DNA of 64,000 nucleotides from Leptospirales bacterium (lineage in GTDB: Bacteria > Spirochaetota > Leptospiria > Leptospirales > Leptonemataceae), in assembly GCA_019694655.1 (NCBI GenBank), contig JAIBBN010000012.1, positions 1 to 64,000 of the forward strand, written 5' to 3'. Below the pieces are notes generated by a model, which saw only the letters and a list, made by a program, of their open reading frames with translations, did no database searches and was not told the origin of the DNA. Below, in pieces: positions 39,302 through 48,053 of the stretch. How positions within the stretch are numbered: position 1 is the first letter of the stretch; every line of letters starts with the position of its first letter. Made by a program: the position numbers and the translations under genes.

Positions 39302-40636
39302 ATGCTTGCCGCGCGTTACAGTCGTATCATTTCCGTTTCCCTGCCCATCATTGGCGGCATGCTCTCGCAAAACGTTCTGAACATGGTGGACTCGGCTATG
39401 CTTGGCCGATTGCCGGCGGACGTACGCGTGGCCGGTCTCGCCGCAGTGGGACTTGCTGGATTTGCTAACTTCCTGGCCGCATCACTGATCCTCGGGCTCA
39501 GTGCAGGCGTGCAAGCCATTGCCGCCCGGCGCGTCGGCGAAGGCCGACTTGCAGATACAGCCGAGCCGTTGCACGCTGGAATCGTTGTATCGATATGCTT
39601 CGGAGCGCCAGTCGCTGTGGCGCTCTACGCGCTGACACCTTCTATCTTTCCCTTTTTGCACCCCGACCCGCTGGTCTCGGAGTTGGGCTCGCCCTATCTG
39701 CAGGCTCGCTTGATTGCCATGCCCATCATGGGCGTCAATTTTTCCTTTCGCGGTTTCTGGAATGGCGTCCAGAAGTCCTGGGTCTATATGGCCACGCTCC
39801 TGACAATGCACGCTTCGAACATATTTCTAAATTATTGTTTGATCTATGGTAATTTGGGGGCGCCGGCGCTTGGCGTCGCCGGCGCCGGCATTGCTACCGC
39901 GGTCTCCGTCTACCTCGGCACCGGACTCTACATATTCCTTGGCTGGAAAGAGGCCCAGCAGTACGGCTTCCTTCATGCTCGGCCCTCGCTACAAACTTTC
40001 CGCAGCCTGCTGCGGCTGGCGCTGCCGGGGAGTATGCAGCAGTTATTCTTTTCCGGCGGCTTGCTGGCGCTCTTCTGGATTATCGGACGCGTTGGCACAG
40101 CGGAGAGCGCTGCTGCTAAAATTATGACGGACCTCTTGCTTCTGGCTTACTTGCCGGGCATGGGCCTGGGCATGGCGGGCGCCAGTCTGGTAGGCGAGGC
40201 CCTTGGCAAGAAGGATCACGACGATGCTGCGCGCTGGGGCTGGGATGTAGCTCGTACCGGCGGCGCGTTGCTTGGCTTGATTGGACTGCCGCTGGTCCTT
40301 GCGCCCGATTGGTGCGTTTCGCTTTTCTTAAATGATCCAGCGGTAGTGGAGCTTGCTCGCTGGCCCTTGCGCATGGCGGGTGTCTGCATGTTCATCGAGG
40401 GCGTTGGCTTCGCCCTGATGAACAGCCTGCTGGGCGCAGGCGATAGTCGTCGGGTGATGATGATTTCTATCGGCCTGCAGTGGGGGCTTTTTTTGCCGCT
40501 GGCCTATGCGCTTGGGCCAAGCATGAAACTTGGATTGCTGGCGATCTGGGCGGCAAATGTATTTTACCGCATGTTGCTGGCTGGAGCGTTTTACCTGAGC
40601 TGGCGCGGCGGACGCTGGAAGCATATCCGCCTTTGA
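39302..40636 (+). CDS. MATE-family efflux transporter
   Basis: A 444-residue membrane protein with about 12 hydrophobic helices in two homologous halves. The start SLPIIGGMLSQNVLNMVDSAMLGRL is the typical MATE first helix with the VDxxMLG motif. The second half begins LALPGSMQQLFFSGGLL and carries NSLLGAGDSRRVM. It probably exports drugs or metabolites using a Na+ or H+ gradient. It lies ten bases after the ATL gene and ends convergent with the cNMP regulator. Confidence 0.93.
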   Translation: MLAARYSRIISVSLPIIGGMLSQNVLNMVDSAMLGRLPADVRVAGLAAVGLAGFANFLAASLILGLSAGVQAIAARRVGEGRLADTAEPLHAGIVVSICFGAPVAVALYALTPSIFPFLHPDPLVSELGSPYLQARLIAMPIMGVNFSFRGFWNGVQKSWVYMATLLTMHASNIFLNYCLIYGNLGAPALGVAGAGIATAVSVYLGTGLYIFLGWKEAQQYGFLHARPSLQTFRSLLRLALPGSMQQLFFSGGLLALFWIIGRVGTAESAAAKIMTDLLLLAYLPGMGLGMAGASLVGEALGKKDHDDAARWGWDVARTGGALLGLIGLPLVLAPDWCVSLFLNDPAVVELARWPLRMAGVCMFIEGVGFALMNSLLGAGDSRRVMMISIGLQWGLFLPLAYALGPSMKLGLLAIWAANVFYRMLLAGAFYLSWRGGRWKHIRL

Positions 40637-40657
40637 GCAAGACAGCCCGTCGCCAAA

Positions 40658-41296
40658 TCAGGCAAGAGCCTTGCGCCGCGCCTGAACTATTCGCGTAAAG
40701 TCATTCAGATTCTTGACCACGATGCGATCGGCAAAGAGCTCGATTTTGGCCTGCTTTACAAAAGCGCTGATCACGCGCTGTACATCGGCGGGCGGCATGC
40801 CGCACCAAGCCGCAACATCGTCAACAGTGACATTGAATACCATCTGCGCCGAATGGCCGTACTGCGAATCTTTTTCCGCAAGCATACAGAATACATCGGA
40901 GACTCGCGCCTGCGGTTCATCCAGCAACAAGATCTGCAATCGTCGTCTGGCATCAAAGATACGACGGGCAAAGATCATCATCAATCGATAGGCCAGTTGC
41001 GGCTGTCCGTTCATCAGCGAATCGAAATTCACCCGATTGAGCTTCAGCGCCCGAATATGATCGATGGCGATCGCCGAGGCGCTTCTCGGCTCCTCCTCAA
41101 GAATCGCCATCTCGCCAAAAAAGTCGCCGTTGGTAAGCACATCCAGGGTCTTCTGCGTATTGCCTACGGTCTTGGTGATCTTCACCCGGCCATCGAGAAT
41201 AAAATAGCATTCGTTCCCCGGCTCATATTCACAGAAGATGATCTGTCCAGGCTCGAAGCCGATGCCAAATTTTTCGTACAGGGACTCGGGGAGCAT
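40658..41296 (-). CDS. Crp/Fnr-type cNMP-binding regulator
   Basis: A 212-residue protein. The N-terminal cyclic-nucleotide domain has a good phosphate-binding cassette, GDFFGEMAILEEEPRSASAIA, with the Glu and Arg that contact ribose and phosphate. After a C-helix (LMMIFARRIFDARRRLQIL), a C-terminal winged helix is visible (VTVDDVAAWCGMPPADVQRVISAF). It likely regulates transcription in response to cAMP or cGMP, possibly from the cyclase at 8.1 kb. It follows two bases after the second cNMP-domain gene, so they form an operon. Confidence 0.88.
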   Translation of the reverse strand: MLPESLYEKFGIGFEPGQIIFCEYEPGNECYFILDGRVKITKTVGNTQKTLDVLTNGDFFGEMAILEEEPRSASAIAIDHIRALKLNRVNFDSLMNGQPQLAYRLMMIFARRIFDARRRLQILLLDEPQARVSDVFCMLAEKDSQYGHSAQMVFNVTVDDVAAWCGMPPADVQRVISAFVKQAKIELFADRIVVKNLNDFTRIVQARRKALA

Positions 41297-41298
41297 AC

Positions 41299-42381
41299 TC
41301 AGTGCAGCGCCTCTATTCGCTTGCGCGCTTCCATGGACACATCATCGGGCGGCGGCATGGTGGCTACTTTGTGGAAAAGAGTGCGCGCTCGCTCGCTATT
41401 GCCCTGGGCCTCGGCGACGGCGCCCAGCTGAAATATGCTGCTCTTTACGCTCTCCCCCGTTGGGAACTTCTTGAGATAGAGCGAAAAGGCCGCACTGGCA
41501 TCAGCGTGGCGTTCCAGCGCCAGCAATTCTACGCCGCGCTCATAGTGCGCCTGTGCAAAAACGTCCTGCTCGTCGGAGTTGCGCAGGTTGGAAAAACCCA
41601 GGCACTCTTCGTAAGCGGAAAGGGCGTCGTCATGGCGTCCATCCATGGCAGCGGCTTGCGCCTTTTCATAGATAGTATGCAGACTGCGCTCCACTTTTGC
41701 AGCAGGCGCCGGTCCGCCGTCAAAGGCAAAGGGATCGTCGAGCGCCTGATCGGCCAGTCGCATGCCGCTTTCCAGAGTTCGCGTCCGCACCTCATCCGGT
41801 TCGGCGTCGGAGTCCTCAGGTTCGGGCGGCGCCATGTTGGGCGGATAGATCATCCCCTTGCGCGCCATCTGCAGCAAGTCCTGGGCGCGCTTGACATTGC
41901 GGCCATTGGGGTTGTATTCCAGATAACGTGAGAAGGCGTAAACGCAGTGTTCAATGGCGCCGTTCTTGTAGAAACTCTCTGCGACATTCAACAATTCCGA
42001 GGCGGGATTCTTGGCGGCGCCGGCTTTGAGTATGTCGCGCACCTGGCGGTGGATCTCGCGTAGCTGACGGGAGAATACGCGCAGCATCTTCATGATCAGG
42101 CGCGTATTCTTCATTACAAATTGTTCAAATTCGGGGACTTTGAAGACAATCAGCGAGGTCTTGCCCATGACCTGCGCCGTTTCCTCGCGGCCCAGCCGGG
42201 TCAGCGCCGACTTTACGCCAAAAAACTCGCCAAGCTTTACCTCTTCTTTGATCTCTTCGCCGGTATCAAGGGCGGTTGCAATCAGGGCGACGCGCCCCTT
42301 CTGAAGAATATAGACCTCATCGCCTACATCTCCCTGGAAGTAGACAATGGAACCGCCATTGTAATTTCGCGCTATGGGCAT
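41299..42381 (-). CDS. cNMP-domain protein with TPR repeats (360 aa)
   Basis: Residues 1-115 form a cyclic-nucleotide-binding fold (VYFQGDVGDEVYILQKGRVAL). Its binding cassette is GEFFGVKSALTRLGREETAQV, lacking the standard P-R-S/A-A pattern, so nucleotide binding is doubtful. Residues about 125-200 and 240-355 carry TPR-like helix pairs (AESFYKNGAIEHCVYAFSRYLEYNPN and SLYLKKFPTGE), separated by an acidic Pro-rich linker. No DNA-binding domain is present, so it may act as a scaffold. It lies upstream of the Crp-type gene. Confidence 0.85.
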   Translation of the reverse strand: MPIARNYNGGSIVYFQGDVGDEVYILQKGRVALIATALDTGEEIKEEVKLGEFFGVKSALTRLGREETAQVMGKTSLIVFKVPEFEQFVMKNTRLIMKMLRVFSRQLREIHRQVRDILKAGAAKNPASELLNVAESFYKNGAIEHCVYAFSRYLEYNPNGRNVKRAQDLLQMARKGMIYPPNMAPPEPEDSDAEPDEVRTRTLESGMRLADQALDDPFAFDGGPAPAAKVERSLHTIYEKAQAAAMDGRHDDALSAYEECLGFSNLRNSDEQDVFAQAHYERGVELLALERHADASAAFSLYLKKFPTGESVKSSIFQLGAVAEAQGNSERARTLFHKVATMPPPDDVSMEARKRIEALH

Positions 42382-42408
42382 GATTGTTGTAACGATTCAG
42401 CGATCGCT

Positions 42409-43659
42409 TTACCCCTGGGCCAGTTCCGCCGGCAGGAATGAGAAATTGACTCTGCGACCCAGCGTCTTGTTTGCCTTCTCAATGGCTTCGCGAAAGCCGC
42501 GCTGGATCAGCTTGCGGCTGCCGCGCACCGTAATGCGATCAAAGGTCAGGCCGTGCTCGGTGAATGCTTTCTCCAGCGTCTCCTCGCCATAAACCGGTTG
42601 TCCATTGCGGATCACCAGATAAATTTCATCCAGCTCCGCCGTTACAAATGAAGCCAGGGCGTCCTGGGGCCGCTTACCCCGCAGAACGACCAGATCGGCG
42701 CGCGCCCCGCTGCGCAGTTGCCCCCTGTCCTTGAGACGGAAGGCGCGCGCCGCATTCACGGTGACCATGGCCAGCAATTGCGCCGGATCCAGGTCCTGTC
42801 CCAGTTGCGATTGGAAATAGCCGCTGGCTGCGTGAACATCTTGAAGCAGGTTCTGGCTGCCATACATTGCCGCGTCGCTGCCCAGAACGACATTGATGCC
42901 GCGCTGCAGGGCTCGCTCTACCGGGGCGGTCTTACCGTAGATGTGCAAATTGGCTGCCGGACACCAGACCAGGCTGGCCTTGCGCTCAGCTATGCGGTCC
43001 AGATCGCTCTCCGAGAGTGCAAGGCCGTGAACCAGAACGCTTCGTTCGCCCAGGGCGCCCATCTCATCGAGCCGGGCCAGCGACTGTCGACTTTCCGGAT
43101 CGAAGCCCTCGGCGATATGCGTGATGTAGGCAAGGTCCAGCTTCTCCGCCCGTTCGTACTCGCGGCGCGGCCCGTCGCCCCAGCGCAAATCGTAGCTACA
43201 GATGGAATGGGAGATGCCATAGTCGGCCAGCAGCTCGACCGGCAGCTTGCCGACAAAAGGGCCGCGGACAAACTCAGGGATATGGTCCACGACGGTGGTA
43301 GCGCCGCTGATCAGATTGCGGTAGGCCCCCAGTCGATAGAGGTCCGAGACCTCAAGAAACATCCGTTCTTTGAATAGCGCCGAGCTTTTGAGTTCTGTGT
43401 CCCATGCCAGCCAGTTCAAGTAGGGGGCGCGCTCCCCCTTAAACGGAAGATAGCTGGCAATCAGCGAGTCGTGGCCATTGATCCAGCCGGGAAAAACAAA
43501 CAGACCGTGCAGGTTCAGTGTCAGCAGATTGTCTTCGGATTCGGCCGGCGCCAGCTCACGCTCAATCTTGCCGCCAGAAAGCAGCAGCCCCGAGGCGCGG
43601 CGGGAGCTGTCAGCCTCGACCAGAGTAGCATTGGTGATTTGCCAGCGGATGCGGGACAT
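42409..43659 (-). CDS. Amidohydrolase-superfamily protein, ATZ/TRZ-like, with altered metal motif
   Basis: A 416-residue TIM-barrel hydrolase-like protein. Later motifs fit the ATZ/TRZ (triazine/cytosine-deaminase) group: LVHGLALSESDL, WCPAANLHIYG, VLGSDAAMYG and NAARAFRLKDRGQLRSGARADLVVL. The first metal motif, normally HxH in NAHTHL, is NGHDSL, so one of the two His ligands is missing. The enzyme may bind metal differently or be inactive. The start at 43659 (MSRIRWQITNA) is preferred to the frame opening at 43722. It is 27 bases upstream of the cNMP/TPR gene on the same strand. Confidence 0.82.
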   Translation of the reverse strand: MSRIRWQITNATLVEADSSRRASGLLLSGGKIERELAPAESEDNLLTLNLHGLFVFPGWINGHDSLIASYLPFKGERAPYLNWLAWDTELKSSALFKERMFLEVSDLYRLGAYRNLISGATTVVDHIPEFVRGPFVGKLPVELLADYGISHSICSYDLRWGDGPRREYERAEKLDLAYITHIAEGFDPESRQSLARLDEMGALGERSVLVHGLALSESDLDRIAERKASLVWCPAANLHIYGKTAPVERALQRGINVVLGSDAAMYGSQNLLQDVHAASGYFQSQLGQDLDPAQLLAMVTVNAARAFRLKDRGQLRSGARADLVVLRGKRPQDALASFVTAELDEIYLVIRNGQPVYGEETLEKAFTEHGLTFDRITVRGSRKLIQRGFREAIEKANKTLGRRVNFSFLPAELAQG

Positions 43660-43776
43660 AGCCAGGGGTGTCCTTGCATTGTCGGAAGCCCCGGCCAGAG
43701 TGCGACATAATCCAGCAGACAAAGCTGAGGGCCGGATCCGCAGCCTTTGCTTGACCTTGCAGGCCCTGCCCGAACT

Positions 43777-43798
43777 CTGACCTTTGATTCCAGGTCAG
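43777..43798 (+). promoter_or_regulatory. Hairpin just upstream of rpsT
   Basis: CTGACCT (43777-43783) pairs with AGGTCAG (43792-43798) around an 8-base loop. It ends ten bases before the GTG start codon and overlaps where a ribosome-binding site would be; no clear AGGAGG is seen. S20 is known to control its own translation in E. coli, so a control element here is plausible but unproven. Confidence 0.35.
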
Positions 43799-43808
43799 GC
43801 AGCGATCC

Positions 43809-44096
43809 GTGGCAAATATCAAGTCATCCAAGAAAGACATCCGGCGTATCAAGCGCCGTCATGCATTGAACACCAGCCAGCGTTCCCGTTTGCGTACGCT
43901 GGATAAGAAAATCCGTCGGCTGGCCGGCGAAGGCCTGCTCGATGAAGCCAGGCTGGCGCTTCGCGAATACAGCGGCGCGCTGGACCGCGCCGGTCGGCGT
44001 AACTTAATCCATCCTTCGCAAGCCAGCCGCCGTAAAAGCCGCATGCAGCTGTTTTTGAATCGCAGCGCCGCCGAGGCTGCGCCTGCGGCAGGCTGA
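43809..44096 (+). CDS. rpsT: Ribosomal protein S20
   Basis: A 95-residue basic protein of the 30S subunit. It starts MANIKSSKKDIRRIKRRHALN, the typical S20 opening, and continues with LRTLDKKIRRL and the late NLIHPSQASRRKSRMQ that contacts 16S rRNA. The start codon is GTG, weak like the UUG used by E. coli rpsT, which fits translational autocontrol. A tRNA gene follows 45 bases downstream and may share the transcript. Confidence 0.95.
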   Translation: MANIKSSKKDIRRIKRRHALNTSQRSRLRTLDKKIRRLAGEGLLDEARLALREYSGALDRAGRRNLIHPSQASRRKSRMQLFLNRSAAEAAPAAG

Positions 44097-44141
44097 AAAG
44101 TCGAACTCATATCGCGAAGCATCGCGAATCATTGAGAAAAA

Positions 44142-44214
<73 letters not shown>

Positions 44215-44218
44215 CAAG

Positions 44219-44258
44219 AAGGCCGCGCGTCGATTGCGATGCGCGGCCTTTTCTTTTT
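44219..44258 (+). terminator. Intrinsic terminator after tRNA-Val
   Basis: GGCCGCGC (44221-44228) and GCGCGGCC (44241-44248) form a perfect 8-bp GC stem with a 12-base loop, followed by TTTTCTTTTT. It ends the rpsT/tRNA-Val transcript and separates it from hisD, which starts 39 bases later and so needs its own promoter or some read-through. Confidence 0.92.
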
Positions 44259-44297
44259 GAATGGCGGCGCCAGCGCTGCAGGCGCCCGCTGACACAC

Positions 44298-45593
44298 ATG
44301 TTGCGCATCTATCGCGATTCCGAGCTCAGCATCGCCGACCGCCAGCAGTTGATGCAGCGAGCATCCATGGCGGATCAGGCTGCTGTCCAGCGCGTCGAAG
44401 CCATTGTTGATGGCGTGCTGCAACGCGGCGCAGCTGCGGTACGCGAATTTGCTGAGGAATTTGATGGCGGGGCGCCTGAAACGCTGCTGCTCGATGCCAC
44501 GCAAATTGCCAGCGGCGGCCAGCAACTCTCAGCGGAACTGCGCGAGGCTTTTGGACAGGCCTACCAGAACATCAAGCGCTATCACCAAATGCAGCGCGAA
44601 GCGCTGCGCGATCAGGAGCAGGAAATTGACGGCGCCCGTCTGGGATTCCGTTACCAGCCAGTGGAGAGCGCCGGGATCTACGTTCCTGGCGGTCGCGCCC
44701 GTTATCCATCCTCGGTGCTGATGGGCGTTACGCCGGCGCAATTGGCGGGAGTACAGCGTATTGTCGTAATCACGCCGGCGGCGTCGGACGGCGCCGTGGA
44801 TCCGGCGGTGCTCTACTGCGCCAGCCTGGCCGGCGCCACAGAACTTCTGCGCGTCGGCGGAGCGCATGGCATTGCCGCAGCGGCGGCCGGCGTTGGCGGG
44901 CGTCGCGTCCGCGTCATTTCCGGACCAGGCAATCGTTACGTGACGGCGGCCAAGGCGCTGCTGGCAGCGCGCGGATTGGTGCGCATCGACATGCCGGCCG
45001 GACCCAGCGAGGTCGTCGTAGTTGCCGATCGCAGCGCTCGTCCTGAATTTGTGGCCGCAGATCTGCTCAGTCAGGCGGAACACGGCGAAGATAGCCCGGC
45101 CGTGTTGCTGACCGACTCCAGCGAACTGGCGCAGGAAGTGGACCGCGCCATTCAGCGCGGCCTGGAGCAGCGCCCCCAGCGGCGCGCGATGAAGGAGCGA
45201 TCCATCCGCGAACATTCCTTTGCCGTCGTTTTTGCTTCGATCGATCGGGCGCTGGAATTTGCTAACGAGTATGCGGCCGAGCATCTTGAGCTCTGCACCA
45301 GCGATCCGGAAGGCGATTTGCAACGGGTGCACAATGCCGGCAGCATTTTTGTGGGACACTACGCGCCAGTGGCGCTTGGCGATTATTACAGCGGCACAAA
45401 CCATGTGTTGCCAACTGGCGGCGCAGCTCACGCTTATTCCGGACTTGGCGTGGAGTTCTACATGAAGCGCCTCAGCTACCAGATCCCTACAAAGGAAAGC
45501 TTGCGGCGGGCTCTGGATCCGATTCTCAAGATGAGCGCTCACGAAGGCTTCGATCAAGAGCACGGCAACAGCGTTGCTGTTCGCTTTCGCTGA
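44298..45593 (+). CDS. hisD: Histidinol dehydrogenase HisD
   Basis: The last two steps of histidine synthesis: histidinol to histidine with two NAD. The 431-residue protein shows the zinc ligands Gln and His in LLSQAEHGEDS, Asp in GDYYSGTNHVLPT and His in HEGFDQEHGNS. The catalytic Glu-His pair is in EYAAEHLEL, and the NAD-site signature is GPGNRYVTAAK. The gene stands apart from any other his gene in this window, as in many genomes where the his operon is dispersed. It ends 12 bases before the DUF72 gene. Confidence 0.96.
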   Translation: MLRIYRDSELSIADRQQLMQRASMADQAAVQRVEAIVDGVLQRGAAAVREFAEEFDGGAPETLLLDATQIASGGQQLSAELREAFGQAYQNIKRYHQMQREALRDQEQEIDGARLGFRYQPVESAGIYVPGGRARYPSSVLMGVTPAQLAGVQRIVVITPAASDGAVDPAVLYCASLAGATELLRVGGAHGIAAAAAGVGGRRVRVISGPGNRYVTAAKALLAARGLVRIDMPAGPSEVVVVADRSARPEFVAADLLSQAEHGEDSPAVLLTDSSELAQEVDRAIQRGLEQRPQRRAMKERSIREHSFAVVFASIDRALEFANEYAAEHLELCTSDPEGDLQRVHNAGSIFVGHYAPVALGDYYSGTNHVLPTGGAAHAYSGLGVEFYMKRLSYQIPTKESLRRALDPILKMSAHEGFDQEHGNSVAVRFR

Positions 45594-45605
45594 GCGCGGA
45601 AGGCT

Positions 45606-46541
45606 ATGGACTACGGTCGCCTTGCGTCACTGGAGGGCGTTGACTTTCGCTTCCCGGCGGACGACCCCGCTAACGCCGGCCGCGTGGCCCAGGCAGTCGC
45701 CGGCCGCGACGCCGCGCCCGCTCGGCCCGCGCAACTCTTCTGCGGTCCGCCCATCTGGAACCACGTCGGATTTGCAGGAAAGGTCTATCCGACAGGGTCC
45801 AGGCGCAGCGAGTTCCTGCGGCATTTCTCCGAGGCCTTCAATTCTATTGAGTTGAATCCGACCTACTACGGCGTAGATGTCCTCAAGCTGCAGTCCTGGG
45901 CCAGGCAGGTTCGCCCGGGCTTTGTGTTTGCGCCCAAGTTCCCGCGCCAGGCTACCCACGATGCAATGCTGGAGGGCGTGGAACGAGAGACTGAAGCATT
46001 CTATGCCGCCGTTCGCCAACTGGGCGCCGCGCTGGGGCCGCTGTTTGCCGTGCTCCATCCGCGCTTTGAACCGCAGCATTTGCCGCGCCTGCAGCGCCTG
46101 CTGGCGAGCCTGCCCGACGATCTGGAAGCGGCCATCGAGTTTCGGCATCCAAAGTGGTTCAGCGATGCGGGGGCGTGGCGCGAGGCCATTGCCTTGCTCC
46201 GACAGACGCGCGCCATGACGGTGATTACCGATTCAGCCGGTCGGCGCGATGCTGTGCATCAAAGCTTGAGCACGACAGCGGTATTCATCCGCTTTCTGGC
46301 CAACAACCTGCACCCTACAGATGCCTTGCGAGTGGAGCGCTGGATCATCAGGCTATCCGAATGGATTGAGATTGGATTGAAGCGAATCTACTTCTACGTC
46401 CACCAACCAAGCGAACCCCTGGCGGTGGAACTGATCGAGCAATTGATTCGCGGATTGGGCCAGCGTTTTGGTCCGCAGCGGCTGCAACTGCCGAAGCTGC
46501 CGCCGCGCTATGATGAGGGCGAACAAAGGCTGCTGTTCTAA
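45606..46541 (+). CDS. DUF72 (YecE-like) family protein
   Basis: A 311-residue TIM-barrel-like protein of the DUF72 family. Family landmarks: LFCGPPIWNHVGFAGKVYP, HFSEAFNSIELNPTYYG, FVFAPKFPRQATHD, a central barrel strand AAIEFRHPKWF and the late RIYFYVHQPSEP. Biochemical function is unknown. It follows hisD by 12 bases and is probably cotranscribed. Its last four bases overlap the end of the convergent NlpC/P60 gene. The first 45 residues are less typical and the start could be later. Confidence 0.88.
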   Translation: MDYGRLASLEGVDFRFPADDPANAGRVAQAVAGRDAAPARPAQLFCGPPIWNHVGFAGKVYPTGSRRSEFLRHFSEAFNSIELNPTYYGVDVLKLQSWARQVRPGFVFAPKFPRQATHDAMLEGVERETEAFYAAVRQLGAALGPLFAVLHPRFEPQHLPRLQRLLASLPDDLEAAIEFRHPKWFSDAGAWREAIALLRQTRAMTVITDSAGRRDAVHQSLSTTAVFIRFLANNLHPTDALRVERWIIRLSEWIEIGLKRIYFYVHQPSEPLAVELIEQLIRGLGQRFGPQRLQLPKLPPRYDEGEQRLLF

Positions 46542-47149
46542 TCGGGCTGCGTACGGAAAGTGCGCGCGCCAGCAAATCGCTCCTGCCAGTAGTTTGCGTT
46601 CAAATCGGCGAATTCTACCTGCCGCCCGGGTCGCGGGGCGTGGACAAACAGGCCGCCGCCAATGTACAGACCGACATGGCTTACCGTTCGACGGTTGATT
46701 CGAAAGAAAATCAGGTCGCCAGTGGCGGGCGTCTGTGTCAGTCGCAGCGTCGTATCATCGAATTGATCCTTTGCGCTGCGCGGCAGGTCGTAGCCAAATA
46801 GCTTGTAGACGTAGCCGGAAAGTCCGGAGCAATCAAAGCCGCTTTCCGGCGCGCTGCCGCCGGTGCGATAAGCAATTCCAATGTAGCGTCGCGCATAGGA
46901 GGCGATCAGCTCGCCGCGCTGTTCATCGCTGAATAGCTGATCCGGCTGCGGCGCAACTTCTGGCTGAGTTGAATCACGCTGGGCGAAATCGAGCAAGGCG
47001 CGGGCATCGACGGGCGGCTCCGGCATATCCGCCCCCGGCAATTCATCGCCCTGCGGTGCGCCGGTCACGGCGCCGCCCAATATCAATGCCACGCTGATGC
47101 AGGCAAAATATCGAAGGCTCATCTGAAGATTAGACGTTGCTGTAGCCAT
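46538..47149 (-). CDS. NlpC/P60 cell-wall peptidase
   Basis: An exported cysteine peptidase of about 203 residues. From the ATG at 47149 (or 47122) a signal sequence is seen (RYFACISVALILGGAVTGA). After a Pro-rich linker the NlpC/P60 domain has catalytic Cys in FDCSGLSGYVYKLFG, His in VSHVGLYIGGG and a third polar/His residue in LFVHAPRPG. It cleaves peptide cross-links or stems in peptidoglycan, in the periplasm. The longer frame from 47287 would overlap the methyltransferase gene upstream, so it is rejected. Confidence 0.9.
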   Translation of the reverse strand: MATATSNLQMSLRYFACISVALILGGAVTGAPQGDELPGADMPEPPVDARALLDFAQRDSTQPEVAPQPDQLFSDEQRGELIASYARRYIGIAYRTGGSAPESGFDCSGLSGYVYKLFGYDLPRSAKDQFDDTTLRLTQTPATGDLIFFRINRRTVSHVGLYIGGGLFVHAPRPGRQVEFADLNANYWQERFAGARTFRTQPD

Positions 47150-47228
47150 CGGGTTCGGTCCGGCGGGCCTTGCTGAGCTGCCCCTTCCCTGCAATTTCGG
47201 TTCTCGGGCCGCAAGCTTTAGCAAGGGC

Positions 47229-48053
47229 TCAGGGAAGTCGAAGGGCGCTGCCTTCCATCGTATCGCCAAAGGCCCGTGCGTCTGCATACATTCTGTAGAA
47301 GGGACGAAAGAAGAGCGCGCCGCGCCAATCGCGAGCGCGTAGCGGATGATAGCTAGCCGGCCGTAGGGCGCCCAGCGTCATCCCGTAAACGTTCAGGGTG
47401 CGTTGCAGAGAGCTCGGGGAATAGTCAGCAAAGTGATCGACGGGATGCGTGTCCGCCCACTGTGCGCGCTGCGTACAGAACAGCGGACCGAAGGAAGAAG
47501 GAAGTGCAAAGAGCAGCGCGCCGCCCGGCTTCAGAGCCGTCGATAGCCATTGAAACAACTGCCGTTGCTGTGGAAAATGCTCCAGAACGTAAAAAGCGGC
47601 AATCACATCATAGCGCTTGGTCGGCGCCGGCAGTTCCAGCAGTCCTGCGTTTTGTACTGATAGCTGCAGCTTCTGGCGAGCATAGCTGGATGCGTAGGTC
47701 GAAATTTCTACTCCCTCGGTTTCAAATCCGATGCGTCGAGCTTCATCGAGAAAAAATCCAGCGGCGCAACCGATCTCCAGCAGGCGCGGCGCGGACGCAA
47801 GGCGACGGCGCAGCGCTGCACGACCAAGCAGTCGAAGTCGTCGCTGCGCCAGGCGGCGAAGATGTGCTTCGTCTTCCATGTAGCTGCGGCCGTACTGAGT
47901 GCGGTACTCTTCAAGAAAGTAGTCCGGGCCGTAGTCCACGCTGCGAGCGTTTTCATAGTAAATGGTTGCAGTCGACTGACCGACGCTGAACTGCGGCGCA
48001 TCAGATAGCGGCAGGCGTTGTTCGTCGCCGGGATGAAACTCTCGCTGGCTCAT
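47229..48053 (-). CDS. SAM-dependent methyltransferase (class I)
   Basis: A 274-residue protein. Motif I is LLEIGCAAGFFLDEARRIG, strand 2 ends TEGVEIS, motif IV reads DVIAAFYVLEHFP and LKPGGALLFALPS follows. The N-terminal region DYGPDYFLEEYRTQYGRSYMEDE is common in methyltransferases linked to sugar or cell-surface synthesis. The ATG at 48053 overlaps the stop codon of the upstream J-domain gene (ATGA), which fixes the start. The substrate is unknown; the GT-C glycosyltransferase upstream hints at a cell-envelope role. Confidence 0.88.
   Translation of the reverse strand: MSQREFHPGDEQRLPLSDAPQFSVGQSTATIYYENARSVDYGPDYFLEEYRTQYGRSYMEDEAHLRRLAQRRLRLLGRAALRRRLASAPRLLEIGCAAGFFLDEARRIGFETEGVEISTYASSYARQKLQLSVQNAGLLELPAPTKRYDVIAAFYVLEHFPQQRQLFQWLSTALKPGGALLFALPSSFGPLFCTQRAQWADTHPVDHFADYSPSSLQRTLNVYGMTLGALRPASYHPLRARDWRGALFFRPFYRMYADARAFGDTMEGSALRLP

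Noticed and set aside
43751-43779. TTGACC as the -35 of an rpsT promoter
   Set aside because: No acceptable -10 at 16-18 bases; the region is better explained by the leader hairpin.
44529-45563. 344-aa minus-strand frame opposite hisD
   Set aside because: Antisense shadow of hisD, with no recognisable domain.
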